Of a stretch of 64,000 nt of DNA, positions 23,461 through 34,940 are shown piece by piece (the stretch's first letter is position 1; each line of letters begins with the position of its first letter). The position numbers and the translations under genes were made by a program. This stretch comes from Pegoplata infirma (taxonomy: Eukaryota; Arthropoda; Insecta; Diptera; Anthomyiidae), in assembly GCA_963921195.1 (NCBI GenBank), contig OY992536.1:288753530-288817529 (forward strand), written 5' to 3'. The notes beneath the pieces were generated by a model that worked only from the letters and a program-made list of their open reading frames with translations, ran no database searches and was not told the origin of the DNA.

Positions 23461-26400
23461 TTAAGCCTTGTTAATACCAGTTAACTCTTTCAAATTATTA
23501 ATCAAATATTTGTTATATTCTTTGTAGTTAACTGGAGTAGCCGATTGTACAGTCAATTTGTTGCGAGTCATATCCTGCAAAAATGTAACAAACATACAAA
23601 TTAACTATGTATTTACCAACTAATTCTATAACAGTTATGTGAAAACATTGTAGTAACCTTACTGCTTGTTTCTGCAACGCAAATGCAAGAGCCAAACGAT
23701 TTTGCATGTATTTTTTTAATACATTAACAATATATATGCAACATTTTCGTTGGCCTGTGTCATTCGTGTTACATAAACTAGCAGTTGATGGTCTAAATAT
23801 GGCCCTACTAGGGCTCTGTTAAAAAAAATGCAGAAATAAATAAACTTACCCCATAAGTTTCAACTTTGGAACGTAATTTAAACATATATGAGTGGAAATT
23901 TATGGAACTGAAAATTTCTTCAGCTTCGGTGGGGTTATTATCCATGGCATCACCAATTTCTTGGGCAGAACGACCCAATAGCTGTTCAGCCAAATCACTG
24001 AAACAAGTTACCCAACGGTTTGAAGTCCAATCACCAATACTCATCTACAAATTTAAAAAAAGTAAAAAAAAAACAATAACGTGAATAAGTTTTAAATTAA
24101 AATTGTTTTTGTTCGGACAAGTATTTCGATTCCGAAATTGACCTCGAAAAAAATAAACGATGTCCAAAAAAATTCATAAAAAATGTAAAAAAAAGCTAAA
24201 ACTAAAATTTTATACAAAATATGATTTTATAGCGAAATAATAGCAAAATATGCAAAAATATGCATTTTTATCAAAATATGCACTAATCGATGCCATTTTA
24301 AAACAATTTCGTATATTCGCAAAGATATTTGGTTAATGCTATTCTACGACTAACAAGAAAAAACATGCATTTGCATGAAAATCCTCTCCTTGGATATAAT
24401 ATAGCGAAAGGGTTTAGATCAGGTCCAGTGCAATGCAAAGTGATTTTTTTATAAAATATCTACAAAAGTTTTAATGAAATATAATTTTTTATACTTACAT
24501 TAACCAATAGCCTGTATTTAAAATTAGGAAAAACAGCATTACATCTTTCACAACGATAATGCCCATTATTTTCATCGATAACTTTCTTGTTACATTCGGC
24601 TTGTGGGCAAGCTTTATAGTATGCATTTTGACTCTTAATAAGATGGACAACAGCTTTAGTTTGGAAATAGTCTGGCTTATCACCAGTACCTAAATTGCGT
24701 GCTTCATGGAATGTACGCCATTCGGTGTTATAACCACCACCCGCACCAGTACTAAGATATAAAAAGTTCTCAAATAAGATAATTTAGAGAATTGAGTGTT
24801 GTATCAAACTTACCGTGCTGATACAGAATTAGTGATATTTTCACCACCACCATTATCAAACCAGCCACGTAATTTATGACTTTCTGGTATATCCGGATTT
24901 ATTTTCATTACCGAACCATTACCCAAACTTAAACTTTTACCACCATTAAATTCATTAACTCTGGCTCCTTTTACGAGAATAACTGGTTGTACATGACCAT
25001 CGAAATTGACAGCATCATCACCCCATATGGTAAGAGTAACAGCAGCATCACTAGTATCAACTAATGTCAAATCGCGTTTCTTAAATTCTTTATTGGTTGT
25101 TTTTGAAGTGAAAACCTGTAATTCACCCACATCTTTACAGACACCTACACAATCAACAGCTGCCTTGGGTTCCATGTTAGCCACTTGTGAAATGGGTACT
25201 AAATCGTATTTAATCTCTGGTATGCCGGAACCATCGTCATCTTCACACGGCTGTACTACTGTATCATTGGTAAATGTCATTTCATAATCATTTTTCAATG
25301 TCGAATATTGTTTATTGGCTGGTTTCAACTGACACTTTGAAATGAAGTAAACTTTATCCACTTCCATGAAATCGTAATATTTATCAGCTTGTTCACGGAA
25401 GGCGGTAGCACGAATCTCACCCGAATCATCCATTAAGTCAATGCTGAAAAGTTTACCCTCTCCCTTTGCATTACTCCAAGTACGTAGCTGTGATTTAGAT
25501 GTAACACGAGCCTTAATAACCCATTTATTTTGATAAGGACTCAAGCTGGCAATAGGATGTGTTAAGCCAGCATTAAGTGATTGATCCATCATGGTATTAT
25601 TATTGTTGTTATTACCGTATGATTCCTTTTTAGGTTGAGCAGCTGCTGGTTTGGCAGCTGGAGTTGAGGCATTTTGTGAAGCTTCTGTGTATGTAACTGG
25701 TTCACCAATTTTCTGTTTAACTTGATCACCAGGATTTAAAATAGTCATTTCCAAAATAATAAGGACGCGTCTATAAGAGTTAAAAAAATTGGTTTAACAA
25801 GGATTTTTTATTCATAAATTAACGCATTTTGAAATAAATACGAAGTATGTAATTCTAAAAAGTTCAATTGAAATTAGAAGATTCTATTTTTAATTCCAAA
25901 ATACTACTTGCAATTCGAAAATTTCGGTTGCTATTTAAAAATTCCATTTGTAATTCGAAAATTCCGATTGTAAGTCAAAAAAGATCATTTGTAATTCGAA
26001 ATGTAATTCTAAAAATATCAATTGTAATTTAAAGATTTCAATTGTAATTCGAATTTCAATTGTAATTTAAAGATTTCAATTGTAATTCGAAAAAAAGATG
26101 AATTGTAATTCGAACAGGTATCACAACGGACTTCAGAGTGTATGTGTGCTGTCGTTAAGCGTCAGCAGTCACCCTGCAGGAAAAGTGATAGGCCCATGAT
26201 AGGTAACGTGACATATCACCCGGACCCAAAAAAAACTATCACAAATTCGACACCTTTCATATAAAAATAGCAATCACTTTAGTTAGGGAATGTCTTAGAC
26301 CCGAATATATCACTAGTGACATGTCACAGAACACATCACAGCTGTACCCACTATTTTTCGGAACTTAGAAATTTTGAAAAAAAAATTCTAAAAGCATTTT

Positions 26401-29400
26401 TATTGATTTTGTTTACTCCAAAACGCAAAAAAAATTGTGGGAACGAGACTCATAGAAAATTTTCGAAACTTCAAAATTTGTATAAAAAATTTCATTTCCT
26501 TAAAAATTTGAAGTCCTTAAATTTTTCAAAATTTATGAAATTTTTTTTTTTCTAAAACCACTTTTGCTAAAAATGGTTACTTCAAAACGCAAAAAATATG
26601 TCTGGGACTTAAAAAATTTTTAAATTTTGTTCGGTACTTGGTAAAAATTGGAAAACTTGGTTTTGTCCTAATGTCTCCGGTCAAGGGATAATTTTTTTAA
26701 ACAGTTTAGTGACAAGTCAAATTTGCATCTGTCACGTGATAGGCACTTTTTTATATATACCGTTTTTACCAGTCACGGGATAGTTGGTTTCGGATTAAGA
26801 GACACACTTACAACCTAATTCGAACAAGTGATTGGTAAATTCGACTGCGCGGATTTTTTAATACCTTCCAAAGTATTAAAAAATCTAATTTGGCATGGTC
26901 GTTTTTGGTGGGGGCGTTGTTGGGGGACAGAGTTTGGTTTAGTTCTTTAAAGGACAACTTTTTCCCCTCTAGTCATTTTCTACAATAAATTTTTTACGAA
27001 TTTCCATTGATATTTTTTCGAATTACAATTGATTTTTATACCCTACACCACACTGTGGTACAGGGTATAATGAGTTTGTGCTGATGTTTGTAACTGCCCG
27101 AAATATTGGTCCTAGACCCACTTTTAAGCATACCGATCGACTTAGAATAACTTTTTGAGTCAATTTAGCAATGTCCGTCCGTCTGTCCATGTAAACGGTG
27201 TAAACACGATACAGGTCGCAATTTTTATTCAATTGACTTGAAATTTGATACTTAAGCCTCTTTTGGCCCAAGAACGAAGCCTATTGAAATTGGTAAAAAT
27301 CGGTCCATATTTAGACCTAGCCCCCATACAAAGATCCTCTTTAGTTTTGGCTCAGATGACTCTAATATCCGCATTATAATAGGTATATTTGGCAGGTAAT
27401 CATGTTTCATCTACACAAATCACCATTCTTAATTTCAAAGAAATCGGACCAGTTGTTCTTGTAGCACCCATACAAACCACCTTCCCGATTTTCACATAAA
27501 TCTCTCAAATTTCATGAAAATAGAAAATATTTGATTAAAATTCTGTTTGTGAATGTTAAACTCGTACTTTAATAACCTTATCAAATCTGACTATCATCGG
27601 ACCATTTTTGGACTTAGGCCCATGTGCAAATTTCGCTTCTATCTGTTGCGGTTTAATGGCAACAGATAGAAGCCTATTTCAATCAAATTTGATTTGTGAG
27701 TGTTTTTTAAACTTATTAAAGATTTGACAAAATATAGATCTAATCAGTCCATATTTGAACTTGGGACCCGTTTTTGACCGACTATAAATTTCTTAATTGT
27801 TTTGAATTACAATTGATCTTTAGGTTAGACCAGCAGACTTGTAAAACGACCTGTCGAAAATTTCTGTGCTGAATCGCAGTTTATGGTGCACACGGAAATT
27901 AAAAAAACTAAAGACGCCTCCCGATCAAGAATCAAAAAAGAAAACAACGAAATTAATGATTAGTGGCGACCGACTCGGGAAGCTCCTCCGAAAATTTGTT
28001 TCTTTAAGATGTCCCTTTGCTGGATGTCCCTATTAAAGAGGAACCCAAGAAAGTGCAATGCGCCACTAGTCAATACTTTTTTTTTTATTTTTTAATTCTA
28101 AAGCGTATGGCGTTTTTAATTTTTTCGATTTCAGTGTGCCCAATAAACTGCACCCTATCAAGAATAAAAAAATAAAACGAAATTAATGATTAGTTGCGAT
28201 GGACTCGGGAAGCATCTCTGAGAATTTTTTTCTTTAAGATGTCCCTTCCCTGGATGTCCCTATTAAAGAGGACCCCAAAAAAGTGCAATGCGCCACTAAT
28301 CCCAGTAAAATTTTTTGGAACAAATTCCTGGTTCAATAGATTCTTAAATACATTCTACGGTAATCACAACAAAATTTTCTATGTAAAATTATTTTTCAAA
28401 AAAACTACTTGCTCTAAAAAACGATTGCTTTCGGGACAATTTCAAACAAAAATCATTGATTCTGGAATGTTAAGTAGAACCGGTTGCAAGGTAGTTTGAT
28501 GCGTTCCGGAACCGATTATTTGGAACAGAAAATTTTGCTGGGATCAATACTTTTTTTTTTTTTTAATTCTAAAGCGTATGGCGTTTTTAGTTTCGATTTC
28601 AGTGTGCCCCATAAACTGCAATTTTGCCAATTTCTAAATAAAACTCTTGTTTTCACAGCTTTAACACAGCCGAAAACACAAATCTTACCGAAAATACGTA
28701 TTGAACTAAGGGAACAACATATGCCAGGATTTACCCTCGGGTAGTGAGGAAACCCTGGTTTGCCAAGTGTGCGAATTTGTTGCCCAATGAGATAAAGCAA
28801 GGCATCTTTGGCGAGGATGAAGGTCTTTGATGGTGACGAATGTGAGCTCTTGAATGAAGTAGAGGACGACCCACATATACTATCTAGGTGTGTAAGATAT
28901 GAATCAGCAAGGGTGAAATATCCTTTGCTTTATAAATATGCGACGATTACGGAATTTTTCCAGAACGAAAAAGTCGATGACTACAATCAGGTAACCGAAT
29001 TTCTTAAGGAGGTAGGAGTAGTCCTATAGCACGGCAGCCGTGATTAATTGGTGGTGGCGCAAAAGTCTAGTACTTGCCAAATAAATCTTCACTTTTCGCA
29101 ATGCGGCAGGTGGAGTAACAGAAGTATCAAAAAAAAAAATACGTATTGTCCCTTTACGAATTATACTTGATCTTTTGCGAATTACAGTGCCCTGTGAACT
29201 GCACTTTTGGCCAATTCAAAAAAACCCAACAAAAAAGTACGCTCTAACATTTACATCTATTTTGTATACTTACTTTCCAGCATCAGTTTTGTTTACGACC
29301 GATGTAATGTACTTATCTACACGTACAATACTGTTTTCTTTAAGTTTATCATCGCCATACATGGTATTCAATTGCGTGGCCAGCATCGCAAAGCTATTAA

Positions 29401-29634
29401 AGTATTGACCGTCGGAAATCAATAAACGCAGACGTTCAGAGTCTCCACCCATGATGCGTTTAACACCCAGAATTTGTAAAACAGGGCAATCAACTTCCTC
29501 GCCAGCCATTATGCGCTGTAAATAAAAAGTGAAATTAAGTATTTCACAAATTAAAATACCTACATATATTCCACAAAACAAATGAAAATACTTACAGGAA
29601 TGACGCCTTTCGAAAGAGAAGCTATGCCGGGCAT
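23461..29634 (-). CDS. RpA-70: Replication protein A 70-kDa subunit
   Basis: Coding exons on the minus strand are 29634-29596, 29515-29274, 25770-24814, 24751-24499, 24044-23850 and 23574-23461. Phases join exactly to give 599 residues, close to the family length. RPA70 is the main single-stranded-DNA-binding subunit of the RPA trimer in replication, repair and checkpoint signalling (family knowledge). The order is the N-terminal protein-interaction OB fold (1-110, MPGIASLSKGVIP onward), a linker, DBD-A (about 160-280, with WSNAKGEGKLFSIDL and SGEIRATAF), DBD-B (about 285-405, with LTIWGDDAVNFDG), and DBD-C (about 415-599) with a zinc ribbon of C461, C466, C480 and C483. These cysteines are spaced exactly as in the human protein. 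A good CACCAAAATG context supports the start. The 3.5-kb intron between exons 2 and 3 is filled with transposon remnants. Divergent from Isy1. Confidence 0.96.
25860..26115. repeat. Degenerate TTGTAATTCGAAAA repeat field in RpA-70 intron 2
   Basis: About ten to fifteen loosely repeated AATTGTAATTCGAAA words follow one another. They resemble the field at 7770-8215 in mbc; isolated units reappear at about 27000-27030, 27790 and 29160. Confidence 0.55.
26140..26830. repeat. Dispersed repeat with CACCTTTCATATAAAAA block, copy 1
   Basis: It shares with 43360-44170 a GACACCTTTCATATAAAAA block, a GGGAATGTCTyA block and a GTGACATGTCACA block. The ends carry GTGATAGG and TATCAC words in opposite orientation. 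No coding content was found. Confidence 0.5.
27030..27800. repeat. Dispersed repeat starting with CCCTACACCACACTGTGG hairpin
   Basis: It opens with a CACCACACTGTGGTACAGGG palindrome, then GTTTGTAACTGCCCGAAATA, ATTGGTCCTAGACCCAC and GTCCGTCCGTCTGTCC. The next ~600 bp repeatedly use AAATCGGTCC/AAATCGGACC phrases. I know this pattern as a very common fly interspersed repeat but not its class. Confidence 0.55.
27950..28620. repeat. Tandem ~230-bp duplication interrupted by a 242-bp MITE
   Basis: The block GACTCGGGAAGC, TTTCTTTAAGATGTCCC and TGCAATGCGCCACTA occurs at about 27970 and 28200. The block TCTAAAGCGTATGGCGTTTT follows the first copy at about 28098 and the second at about 28569. In the second unit a MITE (28301-28542) with CCCAGTAAAATTTT and AAAATTTTGCTGGG ends separates the two halves. 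Confidence 0.65.
28808..29110 (+). mobile_element. Possible LINE 3' fragment (zinc-knuckle-like tail)
   Basis: A 73-codon frame (28808-29029) contains EVEDDPHILSRC, like the E-D-x-x-H-x-L-x-x-C end of the zinc motif closing many LINE ORFs. It is followed by a short untranslated stretch before A-rich sequence. The expected upstream C-x-x-C is not intact. Weak call. Confidence 0.35.
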
Positions 29635-29812
29635 TTTGGTGTAATAGTTTTGATTGTATTTCAATCAATGAGTTTTGTTTAGTTATATTTTTTTATTATT
29701 CTCACACCTTTTTATTTTTAACGAATTTCACAAGTTTTTGTGTACCTTTTTATTTGCAAGTTTGTTGTAAAATGCGGAGAATTCCGTGAAAATTCGCATC
29801 AAAATTAAATCA

Positions 29813-29820
29813 GGCGGGAA
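29813..29820 (-). promoter_or_regulatory. E2F-type site GGCGGGAA upstream of RpA-70
   Basis: GGCGGGAA (TTCCCGCC on the gene strand) lies 178 bp upstream of the ATG, in otherwise A/T-rich DNA. RPA genes are classical S-phase E2F targets (established knowledge). Function here is inferred from the motif and position alone. Confidence 0.5.
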
Positions 29821-30064
29821 GGAAATTTTAATAAGGGAAATTTTGTGAATGGCGTCAGTAAGAAGAAGCACCTAATGAGAGACCTGTGTCGAGTGGTTTA
29901 CAGCCGGCTGAGCCGACGGGAACTTTAAGTAGTCGCCGACGCTGAAAAATTACACTCAAAAAATTCTACTACAAATGACACACCGAACCAAAGTGCGAAG
30001 GTAAAAAAAATTTTAAATCTTTAACAAAATTTTGCAATTTTTTTTTTAAAGATTCTATAACCTC

Positions 30065-30130
30065 CTAATAGCCTATTCACACCTATGGTGAAATCTCGTT
30101 CGAATAAGATTTCGATCCTATGGTACACGT
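30065..30130. mobile_element. Partial copy of the CCTATTCACACCT MITE
   Basis: GCCTATTCACACCTATGGTG followed by AAATCTCGTTCGAATAAGAT and GATCCTATGGTAC matches the left half of the MITE at 10493 that hosts the hAT-like element. The right half is missing here. Confidence 0.55.
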
Positions 30131-30179
30131 AAAAAAAACTAGGGTCAGATTGAGCAATCCTACTTGGTAAATATTTTTG

Positions 30180-31044
30180 TGTGGCATAGCACATAGTGAC
30201 ATAGTAATCCATCGACCGTTTTGTAGATCTGGCATCACCAAAGATAATTGGAAAATTCTGGCAATGCCAAACTAAAGTTCAAACGCAAAGCAAAGAGAGA
30301 CAAAAAACAATCTGCATTCTCACTGTAAAACTGGTATCTTCCATCTCGCTCACATTTCGATTTGTGATAAAATTTCGTAAACAATACCATATGGTTTTTG
30401 TTTACTACTTTTTCAAACGCCATATGTTGGACTACTCTATGACTCTGGCATAGCATTTTACTAAATTTATCTAAAATTATGTTTATTGATGTTAAAGTAA
30501 CATCACAGACTAATACAGACTCGACAAATATGACAGGTGTCAAAAAAGTATTTTTTAACCATATGGTTAATATTTTCAAATTATTCTACGAATTAGGTTA
30601 GAAAGAGAAAACTGATATAACGCGCCATAAGAAAAATGGATGCTAGATCGGTTTTTGTTGTTTCACTCACTCCTAAGTCGTAGAAAGTGTTGCCATGTTA
30701 AAAACCGCTGTGTTTTCTCCTAAAACCGCTTAGCATTTCCCCATTTTTTCTTATAAAACTCTTATCAGAGTCATAGAGTAGTACAACAAATGGCGTTTGA
30801 AAAAGTAGTAAACACAAACCATATGGTATTGTTTACGAAATTTTATCACAAATCGATATGTGAGCGAGATGGAAGATACCAGCTTTACAGTGAGAATGCA
30901 GATTTTTTTTGTCTCTCTTTGCTTAACGTTTGAACTTTAGTTTGGCATTGCCAGAATTTTCCAATTATCTTTGGTGATGCCAGATCTACAAAACGGTCGA
31001 TGGATTACTTTATGACTTTGATTCTAATGTCGAGTCTGTGGTAA
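30180..31044. mobile_element. Large inverted repeat combined with a TCACAGACTAATACAGACTC MITE
   Basis: Arms of about 240-270 bp (about 30190-30460 and 30772-31016) are inverted copies. They share CCATCGACCGTTTTGTAGAT, GAGCGAGATGGAAGATACC (one arm) and its complement (other arm), and a CCATATGGT block. Between them lies sequence of the MITE copy at 6556-6865; the right terminus GTCGAGTCTGTGGT at about 31030-31043 lies beyond the right arm. The structure stands between the divergent RpA-70 and Isy1 starts. Confidence 0.7.
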
Positions 31045-31418
31045 CATAATTAATCTTGGTTCAAAATAAAAAAAATTGTTTTTTATGCAATTTACTTGCA
31101 CAAAAATTATCGAAAAAAAACAAAAAAAATAGCAAATACCGACCTCCATTTTCATTTTAGGGGCATGTAACACTGTAATATGCCCATTAGTTTAATGTTT
31201 TGTGTTATAAGAAAAATAAAATTAATAATTGATAAATAAAATTAATAAAATTAAAACAAATTGATAAATAAAATAAATTTTCTAATAATTTTGTATATTT
31301 TACCATTTTTCTTTTGGTATGTTTTACCAAGTTTTTGCTTAAATAACATAAGCAATTTCTTCATAATTATTAATAGCGTTTTGGCTAAATTTCGAAAACA
31401 ACTTCGTTGGTTGCAGAT

Positions 31419-32203
31419 TTATACTGTATACAGACTTGCGTGATTTTAAAATCACTATGTGATTTTCCTTTGAACAAAATCACATAGTGATTTACAAAAT
31501 CACCTCAAATTGTACTAGCATAAAGAAAAATCACAAAATCATCTCAATTTACCATGGTAATACTATGTTCAGATTGGCCTCGAAACCCCCTTGAAACCTC
31601 GTATTTTCAAATTTAAAACTTACCTGTTCACACACAACAATTTTGACACTTATATAGGTTTCGGAAACTTTCACTAAAAAATTATTTTTATAATCTAATT
31701 TAATTACGCGGAAATTATTTTTTTATACGTTTTTATTTTTTTTCTATACCAAATAAGTAAATATTTTGTAGAAATTTTATATAAATATTGATTTATTTAT
31801 TTTTTTATATTTGGCATTTTCCCATTTTCTCTAATTCTTGTTGTCGCACAGTGGTAAAAATATGTATAATTATGAAATTTACGAGGTTTCGATCGTACTT
31901 TCGTTGAAACCTTACTACAAAAAGGTTTCAATTTGTGAGGGAAAATACGTATTTTCAAACGAGGTTTGGCACGAAACCCCGTTTAACGAGGTTTCGAGTC
32001 CAATCTGAACGTACTATAAGGCCACGTTCACACTACAAGAACTTACCATGGTAAATTGAGATGATTTTGTGATTTTTCTTTATGCTAGTACAATTTGAGA
32101 TGATTTTGTAAATCACTATGTGATTTTGTTCAAAGGAAAATCACATAGTGATTTTAAAATCACGCAAGTCTGTATACAGTATAAGTTCTTGTAGTGTGAA
32201 GCT
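31419..32203. mobile_element. Nested foldback element upstream of Isy1
   Basis: Outer arms of about 142 bp (31420-31561 and 32042-32182) are nearly exact inverted copies, including an ATCACTATGTGATTTT palindrome and TTTACCATGGTAA. Just inside is a second inverted pair (TTCAGATTGG near 31570, CCAATCTGAA near 32000) with CGAGGTTTCG motifs. A further pair, TTCACACTACAAGAACTTA near 32030 and TAAGTTCTTGTAGTGTGAA near 32182, brackets the right arm. The structure ends about 230 bp before the Isy1 ATG. Confidence 0.75.
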
Positions 32204-32432
32204 TATTTTTGTTTAAATTATGCCTGATTTTTGCTCACTCCGACACAGATTTTTTTGCGTGTTGAGTGGATATTTTGACAATAACCACAGTGAAAAGCCC
32301 AACACCGTGAAACCCCCTACTTTTTTGACAGCTGCGAAATGTTAAATCTGTGGTAATTCACTGGAAATTGAGTTCTTATGTAGTAAACAAACGTTTTTAG
32401 TAAAAAATACAAAATACAACCAATTCAACAAA

Positions 32433-33535
32433 ATGGTAATTATTCATAAAATTTTTGGTATTATATTTGGTATTAATAATGTATTTTTTAGGCCCGCAAT
32501 GCTGAAAAGGCTATGTAAGTAAATGTTTTATAATTATATGATCGGTGGTCTGAATGGGAGATTGACGATCGTACAATCGTTCACTCAATACCAATATACC
32601 GTCAATATAATTGCATATTGTACATAATATTGCGTCGTCTGTAGGTACCTTAAGCAATATCTAAATTCGATTTTTTTTTTAGGACGACTTTGGCTCGTTG
32701 GCGTGCCGCTAAAGAAATAGAATCTGGTGAAAAAGATCGCCGTCCTTATTTGGCCTCAGAATGTACAGATCTACCCAAATGTGAAAAATATCGCTTGGAA
32801 ATTATACGAGAGATTTCCAATAAAGTGGCTCAAATACAAAATGGTAAGTATGCTTTAGAATATTTATAAAATTATGGCTAAAATTCGTGGTTTTCAGCTG
32901 GTCTTGGCGAATTCCGTATACGTGATTTAAATGATGAAATTAATAAGCTTTTGCGAGAGAAGCGACATTGGGAAAATCAAATATCAGCATTAGGTGGACC
33001 ACATTATCGCCGTTATGGCCCAAAAATGTTCGATGCCGAAGGACGTGAAGTTCCCGGTAATCGTGGTTATAAATACTTTGGTGCTGCTAAAGATTTGCCG
33101 GGCGTACGAGAACTATTTGAACAAGAGCCACCGCCACCTCCACGTAAAACCAGAGCTGAGCTTATGAAGGATATAGATGCTGAATATTATGGCTACCGTG
33201 ATGATGACGATGGTATTTTAATACCTCTTGAAGAACGCATTGAGCATTTGGCCATGCAAACTGCAGTGCGAGAATGGAAAGAGAAGATGGCTCGTGATGG
33301 TCACGTAGAACTAGAAGACGACGAGGATGATGACATCTATCCGCTATCATTACCAGCAAGAGAAGCTGCCGAAGATGCTAAAGAATCGCAGAGAGAAGTA
33401 AATCCTCTGGAATTGTTGGCGCCTAAATTTACAGCTCATGTTCCGGTACCGACACAAAAAGACATTGAAGAAGCACTGCTTCGAAAACGTAAACAAGAAT
33501 TGATGGAAAAGTATGCTGGTGGCATGGAAAATTAA
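32433..33535 (+). CDS. Isy1: ISY1 splicing factor homolog
   Basis: Coding exons are 32433-32435 (the ATG alone), 32492-32514, 32683-32843 and 32898-33535; all borders are GT/AG and phases match, giving 274 residues (human ISY1 is about 285). ISY1 belongs to the NineTeen-associated part of the activated spliceosome and is placed near the catalytic RNA core (family knowledge). The N-terminus MARNAEKAMTTLARW and the stretches GLGEFRIRDLNDEINKLLRE and GNRGYKYFGAAKDLPGVREL are near-identical to animal ISY1. The middle is proline-rich then acidic (DDEDDDIYP). The tail ends with FTAHVPVPTQKDIEEALLRK. The first intron is only 56 bp and is not a multiple of three, so it must be spliced to reach the frame. 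Intron 2 carries the end of a MITE also seen at 37596. Confidence 0.95.
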
Positions 33536-33662
33536 TACACAAAGTTTTTTTTTGCACAATTTCCGTATACTGGGGACATATTTTTTTTTTTTAAATTTGA
33601 ATTTATGGGTTAAGGTTAGTATTCTTTTATCTGATGAAAAATTTTGAAATACCTAAAATCGT

Positions 33663-33668
33663 AATAAA
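33663..33668 (+). terminator. Poly(A) signal AATAAA after Isy1
   Basis: AATAAA lies 127 bases beyond the stop at 33535; no closer copy is seen. From here to 34140 the sequence is featureless. Confidence 0.5.
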
Positions 33669-34139
33669 AACTTTAAAACACAAAAATATTATAAAGATAC
33701 AAAAGTACTTACGAGATAAAAAAATGCTACATAAAATTTATATAGCTTTCTATGAAATATATTAGATGTAAAAATCTTCAAAAATTTGTAAATTTCTCTA
33801 GCTAGAATTTTTAAAACTTTTTATGCACACATAAAATTTACGTAGAATAGTTTAAGCCGACACTTGTTTTTGCTTTTGGCGAAATTCCTGTTAGTTCGGC
33901 TTTATTCAGATTTTCCCGAAAGGCCATAATTTTTCACCACCGGGATAGCCGATTAAAAATAGCAGGTTAATCTTAGTTTTCGGTACTTATTAACATAATA
34001 TGTTTATATTATATAAATTTATATTATATAAATTGCAGAGAAATCGGAGTGTAAGCTATGGGATACCTTCCTTGAAAGATATATTTTTCGCCGATTTTCT
34101 TTTTTGTTGGATTCTTCCCAAAGAGCCTTACTACTTAAA

Positions 34140-34940
34140 AAAATGCATTTACAGTTTTTAATTTCGTGATCCCGTTTCCTTTTAAAAGGACTTCAAAGTT
34201 TTAGAGGATTACATGTTTGTAAAATATTTTTGAAATACTTGTACTTGGGTTGTAATGTCACTTTTGATAGCAAATGAAAGAGTTGGATTTATTTTATTTT
34301 TCCATTTTTTTATTTTGCCAAATTAGGAAAATGGATGTGAATAATGTTCTGTCAAAACTAGTGCCTACGGTCAGCACTGTGGAACCGGGAATACCGGTAT
34401 TCCCGGTTCTCGGTATTACCGGGAAATGGTACCGGTTTCCCGGTTCTTTATTCATTCCCGGTATTCCCGGGAATACCGGTATTCCCGGTTCTGACGGTAT
34501 TCCCGGTACTACCGGTATGTATATTTTGTAAAATTACAATTTTTCTTTGCTTTAAACAAAAAAAAAATGCAAAACTTGTGAAAAACACCATTTCCATTTT
34601 ATTTTTTGAATTTAAAAAAATAATAGTTACACGATTTTTAAATAATTTTACAAACACAACTAAATATTTCTGAAATACTGATTAAATAGTGTAATTTAAA
34701 TATTTTATGGTATAGTATTTTTTGGTTTTTCAGAACCGATTACAGGATCAGAACCGGGAATACCGGTATTCCCGGGAATATATCTAGAACCGGGAAACCG
34801 GTACCAAAACCGGGAATACCGGTATTCCCGGGAATACCGAGAACCGGGAAATGGGGGGCACTAGTCAAAACTATCAAAATATTTGTTAATTGATATTAAA
34901 GGATAAAGTTTTAGAAGGTCATTATTTACCTTATTTTGTA
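34140..34940. mobile_element. Foldback element (copy of 7089-7566), split by a hAT MITE
   Basis: The left part repeats TTTCGTGATCC and CCTTTTAAAAGGACTTCAAA, and the right part GGATAAAGTTTTAGAAGG, as in the 7089-7566 copy. The middle is interrupted by the 505-bp insertion 34359-34863. The outer right arm has decayed. Confidence 0.65.
34359..34863. mobile_element. 505-bp hAT-type MITE made of GGGAATACCGGTATTCCC palindromes, exact 8-bp target duplication
   Basis: The ends are TAGTGCC and GGCACTA, flanked by GTCAAAAC at 34351-34358 and 34864-34871. Both ends are built from repeated GGGAATACCGGTATTCCC palindromes, giving strong hairpins in an A/T-rich setting; the centre is ordinary A/T-rich DNA. 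The remnant at 40655-40715 shows that the family is dispersed. The apparent Gly-Ile-Pro 'collagen-like' frame here is only the repeat being read through. Confidence 0.9.

Noticed and set aside
34274..34531. Open frame with collagen-like Gly-Ile-Pro repeats
   Set aside because: It is produced by translating the GGGAATACCGGTATTCCC palindromes of a transposon whose boundaries and 8-bp target duplication are clear.
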